Position numbers and translations under genes: made by a program. Below, piece by piece: positions 58,493 to 64,000 of a stretch of DNA of 64,000 nt. Under the pieces are notes generated by a model that saw only the letters and a program-made list of their open reading frames with translations, was not told the DNA's origin and did not search any database. This DNA comes from an uncultured Bacteroidales bacterium (lineage in GTDB: Bacteria > Bacteroidota > Bacteroidia > Bacteroidales > Muribaculaceae), in the NCBI GenBank assembly GCA_902776435.1, contig CACYQB010000001.1:62001-126000 (forward strand), read 5' to 3'. The number at the start of each line of letters is the position of its first letter. Positions within the stretch are counted from its first letter, which is position 1.

Positions 58493-59686
58493 TCACCTGG
58501 CATTGTAAGCCTCGAGTGCTTTCTCGAGTACTACGAGTGCACGCTTCAGGTCCTCGATCTTGAGCACGTAGGCCATACGCACTTCGTCCTTACCCAGACC
58601 GGGGGTGGCATAGAAACCGCTGGCAGGAGCCATCATCACGGTTTCGCCCTCATAGTTGAACTCTTCAAGGCACCAGCGGCAGAAGTCGTCGATGTCCTTC
58701 ACGGGCAGTTTGCTCACGGTGTAGAAGGCTCCCATGGGCATCGGGCAGAAGACGCCGGGAATCTTGTTCAGACCTTCTACCAAGCAGTTGCGGCGGGCGA
58801 TGTACTCGTCATAGACGCCCTTGTGGTAGGCTTGGGGTGCGTCGAGCGATGCCTCGGCAACGATCTGGCCGAGCAGGGGAGGACTCAGACGGGCCTGAGC
58901 GAGCTTCATGGCGGCGGCGCGCACTTCCTTGTTGCGGGTGATGAAGGCACCGATGCGGATACCGCACTCGCTGTAGCGCTTCGACACGCTGTCGATCATG
59001 ATGACGTTGTTCTCAATGCCCTCGAGGTGCATGGCGCTGGTGTAGGGCGCATCGCTGTAGATGAACTCGCGGTAAACCTCATCGGCAAACAGGAACAGAT
59101 CATATTTCTTCACCAGGTCACGCAGGCGCATCAGCTCCTCGCGGCTGTAGAGGGTACCGGTCGGGTTGTTGGGGTTGCAGATCATGATGGCGCGGGTGCG
59201 CTCGTTGATAACCTTCTCAAACTCCTCGACGGGAGGCAGTGCAAAACCGTCCTCGATGTGGGTCGTGATAGTGCGAACCACAGCACCGGTCTCGCAGGCA
59301 AAGCCCATGTAGTTAGCATAGGCGGGCTCGGGAATAATGACTTCGTCACCAGGGTTCAGGCATACCATGAAGGCCATCTGCACAGCCTCGCTGCCACCGC
59401 AGGTCACGATGATATCGTCAACACTCAGGTCGATGTCATAGCGCTTGTAGTAACCTACCAGCTTCTCCACGTAGCTGGGAATGCCCTGCGAGGGCGAGTA
59501 TTCCAGCACCTTGCGGTCCACGTGCTTGATTGCTTCCAGACCTTCCTCGGGGGTGTGGATGTCGGGCTGACCGATGTTGAGGTGATACACTTTAATGCCG
59601 CGCTTCTTAGCTTCGGCGGCAAACGGAGCAAGCCTGCGGATGGGCGATGCCGGCATCTTCACGCTGCGTTCTGATAGTTTAGGCAT
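58493..59686 (-). CDS. Pyridoxal-phosphate aminotransferase (aspartate aminotransferase-like)
   Basis: This 397-residue cytoplasmic enzyme is a fold-type I class I/II aminotransferase. VYHLNIGQPDIHTPE, YSPSQGIPSYVEKL, CNPNNPTGT at 170-178 and DSVSKRYSECGIRIG with PLP-binding Lys236 are hallmark motifs. It fits aspartate or broad-specificity aminotransferases; the exact amino acid is not assigned. The ATG at 59686 is chosen; the frame extends to a TTG at 59749 that lies inside a promoter element, so it is excluded. Confidence 0.92.
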   Translation of the reverse strand: MPKLSERSVKMPASPIRRLAPFAAEAKKRGIKVYHLNIGQPDIHTPEEGLEAIKHVDRKVLEYSPSQGIPSYVEKLVGYYKRYDIDLSVDDIIVTCGGSEAVQMAFMVCLNPGDEVIIPEPAYANYMGFACETGAVVRTITTHIEDGFALPPVEEFEKVINERTRAIMICNPNNPTGTLYSREELMRLRDLVKKYDLFLFADEVYREFIYSDAPYTSAMHLEGIENNVIMIDSVSKRYSECGIRIGAFITRNKEVRAAAMKLAQARLSPPLLGQIVAEASLDAPQAYHKGVYDEYIARRNCLVEGLNKIPGVFCPMPMGAFYTVSKLPVKDIDDFCRWCLEEFNYEGETVMMAPASGFYATPGLGKDEVRMAYVLKIEDLKRALVVLEKALEAYNAR

Positions 59687-59746
59687 AATGTTCTCTAAAA
59701 TTTCTTGAATTATTCTTGTTAATGATATGAAGTCTCTTTCGACGGA

Positions 59747-59774
59747 CAAAGGTACAAAAAATAGTGCAAGTCAA
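59747..59774 (-). promoter_or_regulatory. Promoter of the aminotransferase gene
   Basis: On the minus strand TACCTTTG (59754-59747) matches TAnnTTTG, with TTG (59774-59772) 17 bp upstream, slightly short. The leader would be about 55 nt. Confidence 0.45.
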
Positions 59775-59814
59775 GTGTAAAAAGCAAATTATATTTGTTT
59801 TTTGACTCATCCTC

Positions 59815-59836
59815 TCAGATACTTCAGATACCTCAG
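59815..59836. repeat. Short tandem TCAGATACY repeat
   Basis: TCAGATACT, TCAGATACC and a partial third TCAG unit lie between the porin stop and the aminotransferase promoter. On the minus strand they read CTGAGGTATCTGAAGTATCTGA. It is one more stop-rich intergenic word repeat. Confidence 0.55.
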
Positions 59837-59849
59837 TTGTTGAATGTGA

Positions 59850-61850
59850 TCAGTTGACGAAGTTGACTGAGACGCCGACTTGCAGGCGGGCGGGGTTGAG
59901 CGGGTAGTGTGGGCTGGCGAAGTAGGCATCGCCGCTATGGATTTTCTGGTTGAAGTGGGTCCAAGCGACAAAGAAGCGGGCCTGCTTCATCTTGAAGTTG
60001 GCATACAAGTTCAAGATGGGGAAGCCGCCGCACTTCAACTCCTGCTGCCCGTGGAAGGTCATCGTTGCGGGATTGTAGGCAGGAGCGTAGTACTTGGTGT
60101 AGAAGTTGCCGTCAACGCCCATCTGCACGTGCAGCACGCGGGCAATGGTGAAGGTGGCATACAGGTTGCTGTAGATGGCGAATTTGGGCAGCGGTAACAC
60201 TTCCTCGTTGCTGCTTGTCTGCAACACTGCGCTGTTCTCCCAGTTGAAAGCCTTGAAGTGCAAACCCTGCTGCAAGCGGGCGCATAGCACATGGATCGCG
60301 CCGCCATGTTGGGCCGGTAGGCCATTGGCATCCCAGTAGATGAAGTCGGTCAGCGTCTCATAGCCCACGTTGACACGTGTCCACGAGAAGGGGATGTCCA
60401 GTTCACCGCCCACGCGGACGCGCTTGGTCTTGCTGAAACTGTTGTTCCACGCAAAGTGGTTCGAGACGTAATGCTGTATCAGATAGGGTACTGCAAGGTT
60501 CTTGAAGTAGCCGTAGCCCTTAATGCTTACCGAGTCGCCCAGGAGCTTGAAGCGCGTGGTCACGTCGCCCGTGATATCAATCTCGCCAGCGGCATCGCCC
60601 AGCACGCCAAACTGGGCCGTGGCGTTGTAACGCAGCAGCGAGCCTTGCTGTTTGGTCAACTGGCCGCCTATCCACAGCAGGTTCTGCGTCTTGCGGTGGT
60701 CGGGGGCGAAGGGCAGAGGGATGAGTTTGCCCGACGAGTTGTCAATGCTGTCGGTGTTCACCTGGGTGTAACGTCTCACCTCGTGGGTGCCATAGACGGC
60801 AAAGCCGAACTTGGCATACTTGTTAAAGCCTTCCAGCATGGACACACCCAAGGTGTTGCGCAACCTCCAGTAGCTAGATGTCTCATCGGTACCACCCAGG
60901 GCAAGATAGGTCTGGTCAAAGCGGGTTGTGTCCTCATTGCCGCTCTTGTTGATGAACTGGTGCTTGCCATGCCTGAAGTCCAGTGTCCAGATGAAACTCG
61001 TCACGGGCACATAGGTGCGGTCGATGATCGTGTCGGTGACGCTGTCACGGCGATAGCGGTAAAAACCTACCTTATAGCGCTGGTTCAGGTACAACTGGCT
61101 GCCCTCCAGATGGCTGTGGGCATTGGTCAGCAGGGTGGGGATGCTCTTGTTATCGACGCGAGTCACGCCGCCCTGTACCTCAGCGGGATCGGTGATATAG
61201 CGGTCATCGGTGATGCCGCCGCTCTCCTTGGTCGTGTAGTTATAGTGGTTAAAGAACGCCTGCATCTCATAGCGGTCGCCCATGTGTGAACCGAACAGTC
61301 GCCAAGTGAAGTCCTTGTCGGCCTGCGCGTCATAGGATCCCTTACTATAGATATAATCGATTGCTCCACCCACCTGGCTCTTGCGGTTCACATTGCCCGA
61401 GAATTCCAGTTTCGTGCGGTCCAGGTTGCTGTACTTGTCACCGCCCGTGGAGTGGCTGAGCAGCGTCATGGGGATGCGCGTGTTGTAGAAGCGCATCGTC
61501 GAGGTGTTGTGCATCCATGCCCCGATGGCGTCCTCAAAGAAGAAGTCGCCTGTTACGGGACGGTTGAAGAACACCTGGTCCTGCCCCGGCGCGCCATAGT
61601 TACCTGTTGTGGCCCATGCCTCGCTCACCATCGACGGCACCATGGTGCGGTGGTAATCCAGATGGATGGTATCGATGGTTGAGGGATAGTGCAGGCCCAG
61701 AGGTTCGCTCACGCTCCATGCATACGACGGCTCCACCCGCTGTTTCTTGCTTTTAGCAGGTTTAGAACTCTCATAGGAGAACTGCGCTACCGCGACATTC
61801 ATTGTCGCGGTAAGCGTCAGTAGTACCAATATGGCCAGTATCTTTTTCAC
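59850..61850 (-). CDS. Putative porin (Bacteroidetes porin_10-like)
   Basis: This 666-residue outer-membrane protein has a signal peptide (MKKILAILVLLTLTATMNVA) and a long series of alternating beta-strand patterns typical of a barrel. Recognisable features of the Bacteroidetes putative porin family are a charged linker after the signal (KPAKSKKQRVEP), the N-terminal SVSEPLGLHYPSTIDT and LDYHRTMVPS, and YGAPGQDQVFFNRP. The last residue pattern (GVSVNFVN) is less typical of a final strand. It is the last gene of an operon with the PG0541-like protein and the RND pump (21-bp gap). Whether it is a true porin or an efflux outer channel is not known. Confidence 0.78.
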   Translation of the reverse strand: MKKILAILVLLTLTATMNVAVAQFSYESSKPAKSKKQRVEPSYAWSVSEPLGLHYPSTIDTIHLDYHRTMVPSMVSEAWATTGNYGAPGQDQVFFNRPVTGDFFFEDAIGAWMHNTSTMRFYNTRIPMTLLSHSTGGDKYSNLDRTKLEFSGNVNRKSQVGGAIDYIYSKGSYDAQADKDFTWRLFGSHMGDRYEMQAFFNHYNYTTKESGGITDDRYITDPAEVQGGVTRVDNKSIPTLLTNAHSHLEGSQLYLNQRYKVGFYRYRRDSVTDTIIDRTYVPVTSFIWTLDFRHGKHQFINKSGNEDTTRFDQTYLALGGTDETSSYWRLRNTLGVSMLEGFNKYAKFGFAVYGTHEVRRYTQVNTDSIDNSSGKLIPLPFAPDHRKTQNLLWIGGQLTKQQGSLLRYNATAQFGVLGDAAGEIDITGDVTTRFKLLGDSVSIKGYGYFKNLAVPYLIQHYVSNHFAWNNSFSKTKRVRVGGELDIPFSWTRVNVGYETLTDFIYWDANGLPAQHGGAIHVLCARLQQGLHFKAFNWENSAVLQTSSNEEVLPLPKFAIYSNLYATFTIARVLHVQMGVDGNFYTKYYAPAYNPATMTFHGQQELKCGGFPILNLYANFKMKQARFFVAWTHFNQKIHSGDAYFASPHYPLNPARLQVGVSVNFVN

Positions 61851-61871
61851 GTCGTCAATGGGAGTTTGTTA

Positions 61872-62165
61872 TCAGATGGTGCGCTCCACAGGGAGGACAA
61901 AGGCGCGCAGACCCAGTTTGGGCGTGGCCATGTCCATCCTGTGCAACTCGTCGAGGACGGCGTCCACACGGCGGTCATCGACCACAGTCAGGATGGCCGA
62001 GGCAATCGAGGGCCAGGCATGGGTGGCATAGTGGGGCTCACCCGTCTTGCTGCCGCGTCCCTGCACCTCTCGCCACCCCGTGAATCCACGGCAGTTGAGC
62101 AGATGCAGTTGCTCGACAATGCGGTCATAATAGGCCTCGTCAAAGGCTATGAATATCGCTTTCAT
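61872..62165 (-). CDS. PG0541-like transporter-associated protein
   Basis: This 97-residue cytoplasmic protein resembles the PG0541 family, a PII-like fold usually encoded beside Bacteroidetes RND efflux genes. It begins MKAIFIAFDEAYYDRIVEQL and has the WREVQGRGSKTGEPHYATHAW stretch (over the PII-like T-loop), TVVDDRRVDAVLDELHRM, then GLRAFVLPVERT. It lies 58 bp downstream of the RND permease gene and 21 bp upstream of the porin gene. A regulatory or modulator role for the pump is inferred from context. Confidence 0.85.
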   Translation of the reverse strand: MKAIFIAFDEAYYDRIVEQLHLLNCRGFTGWREVQGRGSKTGEPHYATHAWPSIASAILTVVDDRRVDAVLDELHRMDMATPKLGLRAFVLPVERTI

Positions 62166-62223
62166 ATCTTGTCTGTTGTTTAGTTGTTAGTCCATTAGTT
62201 TTCAGCCCTAAAGCCTGAATATA

Positions 62224-64000
62224 TCAACTCTTACTGTGCTCCTTGGCGATCTTCTTGCGGTTGCGGCGGATACCGGTCAACGCAAAGATGGTGTACATCG
62301 TCGGCACGAACAGCAAGGTCATCAGTGTGGACATGGCCAGACCGCCGATTACGGCGATACCCATCGGGCGCCACATCTCGCTACCTACACCGGTACCCAC
62401 TGCCATGGGCACCATACCCAGGATGGTCGTCAACGACGTCATGAGCACAGGACGCAGACGCGAGTGACCACCGTTGATCACAGCACGGCGGATGCTCATG
62501 CCGCGTTCACGGTTCAGGTTGATGTAGTCGATAAGCACGATACCGTTTTTCACAACAATACCAATCAGCATGATACCACCAATCATCGACATCACGTTCA
62601 AGTTGGTGTGCGTCACAAGCAGGATGAGCACGATACCCGAGAAGGCGAACATGATTGAGGTCATGATAATGCCAGGATAGGTGAACGACTCAAACTGGCT
62701 GGCCATCACGATATAAACGAGCAGGATGATGAGCAGACCCAGTACGGCAAGGTCGCCGAACGAGTCTTGCTGGTCCTCATAGCTACCGCTCAGCTGGATC
62801 ATCACGTCACCGGGCTTGTCCATCTTGTCGATGAGCGGCTGGGCATCGGCGATGATTTCACTCATGGCGCGGTCTTGGACAACGGTGGAGACGGTGATGA
62901 TGCGCTCACGGTCCTTACGCTCGATGTTGGGCGGATAGAACTGCTCGGTCACGGTGCCTACTTCCTTGAGGCGTACACCCGTGCCCATAGTATTATAGAG
63001 CATAATGTTCTCGATGTCCTCGATACTGCGACGGTGCTCGGGATCGTACATGACCTTGATGTCATACTCCATACCATCCTCGCGGAAGTAACTTGCTGTT
63101 GTTCCGTTGATGCGGTTACGCAGGGCAGTGGCGGCGGTGCTCAGGTTCAGACCGTATAACGCCAGTTTCTCGCGGTCAAAGTCCACATGGTACTCGGGCT
63201 GGTAGTCGCTGCGGCTGATGTTGATATCGGCTGCACCAGGAATTTCCTCGAGGATGCGTTTCAGGCGCTGGGCTACACTATCAGTCTTGGTGAAGTCATA
63301 GCCGTAGATCTCGTAGTTCAGCGTGTTTTGGCCGCTCATGCCGCCACCACGACCACCACCGACGTTAACCATGGCCCTCTTCAGTTCGGGATAATGCTTG
63401 AGATCTTCACGCATCATGCCGGCAATCTCGGTGATGCCGCGCTTGCGCTCGTTGGCTTTATTGAGCATGATGTTCATCGAGATGATGTGGCTACCATTGC
63501 TCTGCATCGAGGCATACATGTTGTCACTGCTGGCTTGGCCAACGGTGTAGTTGAAGGATTGGATTTCGGGATACTTCTCGGTCCACTCCTTGTAGAGTCG
63601 TTGGCTGACGTCCTTGGCGAGGTCAACGCGGCTACCGATGGGCAACTCCAGTGAGACGCCCAGACGGCCGTTGTCGTTGGTCGGGAAGAACTCGGTTCCG
63701 ACAAACTTCATCAGGAAGATGGAGAAAACGAAGATGCCAAGGGCTGTCGCTGCGGTAATCCAGCGGTGGGCTACGCACTTGTCGAGTACCTTAGCATAGA
63801 AGTCGTCAATCTTGTCAAGCACCTTGAGGATGGGGCCGTACACTTTCTGGAAAATCTTGGTGTCACCCACATTGAGGCGCAGCAAGCGGCTACACAGCAT
63901 GGGGGTAAGCATCAAGGCGCAGATTAGTGACAACACCATCATAATGGTCACCATCCAACCTAACTGTTTGAACAGCACACCCGTCATACCCTTGACCAAG
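62224..64000 (-). CDS. RND efflux permease, C-terminal part (5' end missing)
   Basis: This is the inner-membrane pump subunit of an AcrB/MexB-type tripartite efflux system; the gene runs off the right edge, so the N-terminus is absent. The 591 visible residues contain the last half of the first membrane bundle (LALMLTPMLCSRLL-type), the large periplasmic loop (FPTNDNGRLGVSLELPIGSR, VNVGGGRGGGMSGQN, FYPPNIERKDRERIITVST), and the last membrane bundle (LVYIVMASQFESFTYPGI, MSMIGGIMLIGIVVKNGIVLI, LFVPTMYTIFALTG). The internal Met start at 63999 is not real. It heads the operon with the PG0541-like gene and porin. Confidence 0.93.
   Translation of the reverse strand, partial: LVKGMTGVLFKQLGWMVTIMMVLSLICALMLTPMLCSRLLRLNVGDTKIFQKVYGPILKVLDKIDDFYAKVLDKCVAHRWITAATALGIFVFSIFLMKFVGTEFFPTNDNGRLGVSLELPIGSRVDLAKDVSQRLYKEWTEKYPEIQSFNYTVGQASSDNMYASMQSNGSHIISMNIMLNKANERKRGITEIAGMMREDLKHYPELKRAMVNVGGGRGGGMSGQNTLNYEIYGYDFTKTDSVAQRLKRILEEIPGAADINISRSDYQPEYHVDFDREKLALYGLNLSTAATALRNRINGTTASYFREDGMEYDIKVMYDPEHRRSIEDIENIMLYNTMGTGVRLKEVGTVTEQFYPPNIERKDRERIITVSTVVQDRAMSEIIADAQPLIDKMDKPGDVMIQLSGSYEDQQDSFGDLAVLGLLIILLVYIVMASQFESFTYPGIIMTSIMFAFSGIVLILLVTHTNLNVMSMIGGIMLIGIVVKNGIVLIDYINLNRERGMSIRRAVINGGHSRLRPVLMTSLTTILGMVPMAVGTGVGSEMWRPMGIAVIGGLAMSTLMTLLFVPTMYTIFALTGIRRNRKKIAKEHSKS

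Noticed and set aside
59687-59749. 21-codon extension of the aminotransferase
   Set aside because: Its TTG start lies inside the -7 element TACCTTTG of the minus strand.
1-64000. tRNA, rRNA, CRISPR and IS elements
   Set aside because: No cloverleaf-like, direct-repeat-with-spacer or transposase signal was seen on either strand by eye; a covariance-model scan was not possible.

Overview
The window looks like chromosome from a gut-type member of the Bacteroidales (Muribaculaceae or Prevotellaceae are the nearest guesses; the family is inference). The signs are SusC/SusD outer-membrane pairs, many Sec-type signal peptides and lipoboxes, Bacteroidetes promoters (TTTG or TTG, 19-20 bp, TAnnTTTG), weak ribosome-binding sites, a Bacteroidetes-type putative porin, a PG0541-like protein beside an RND pump, and many C10 (streptopain-like) peptidases with C-terminal dockerin-like repeats. 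No rRNA, tRNA, CRISPR array, transposase or phage gene was seen.

Layout. (1) 1-5859, metabolism: the 3' end of a GH53 endo-galactanase, an EamA transporter, then on the minus strand aroB, a HAD phosphatase, and a small-protein/PIN-toxin/DUF5715-lipoprotein operon; a tyrosine phosphatase starts the next plus-strand run. (2) 5862-20604, glycan use: GH20 beta-hexosaminidase, SusC, SusD, two surface lipoproteins (one with a PKD domain), a GHL10-type hydrolase with dockerin and a CotH-kinase lipoprotein. (3) 20707-31273, secreted dockerin proteins: a paralogous beta-propeller-like pair, a phosphodiester glycosidase (NAGPA type), cutC, and two C10 peptidases. (4) 31481-36722, housekeeping: miaA, AI-2E transporter and exonuclease III on minus; an RluA-type enzyme with a long coiled-coil N-terminus and a short TonB-like protein on plus. 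(5) 36972-50143, a tandem array of five large C10 peptidase paralogues, each with its own promoter and terminator, then a 103-aa protein that is little more than a signal peptide plus a sorting-domain-like module. (6) 50272-55382, housekeeping: cardiolipin synthase, ispE, grpE, dnaJ, RluA-family synthase. (7) 55701-64000, minus strand: a TPR-like protein, a solute-binding-domain protein, a PLP aminotransferase, and an operon of RND permease (cut by the window end), PG0541-like protein and putative porin.

How the parts fit. Eleven secreted proteins end in a pair of dockerin-like calcium-binding loops, but no cohesin is recognisable here. The five tandem peptidases share one framework (signal peptide, inhibitory propeptide, C10 domain, in four an Ig-like domain, a split FN3 domain, dockerin). 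The piece inserted into the split FN3 domain differs between paralogues. This secreted, modular protease/glycosidase set is the most interesting system in the window.

Non-coding structure: a roughly 210-bp structured repeat occurs twice (29479-29688 and 55405-55611), with a compensatory base change in its central stem. Several intergenic spacers hold low-complexity, stop-codon-rich 'word' repeats that often form near-perfect hairpins.
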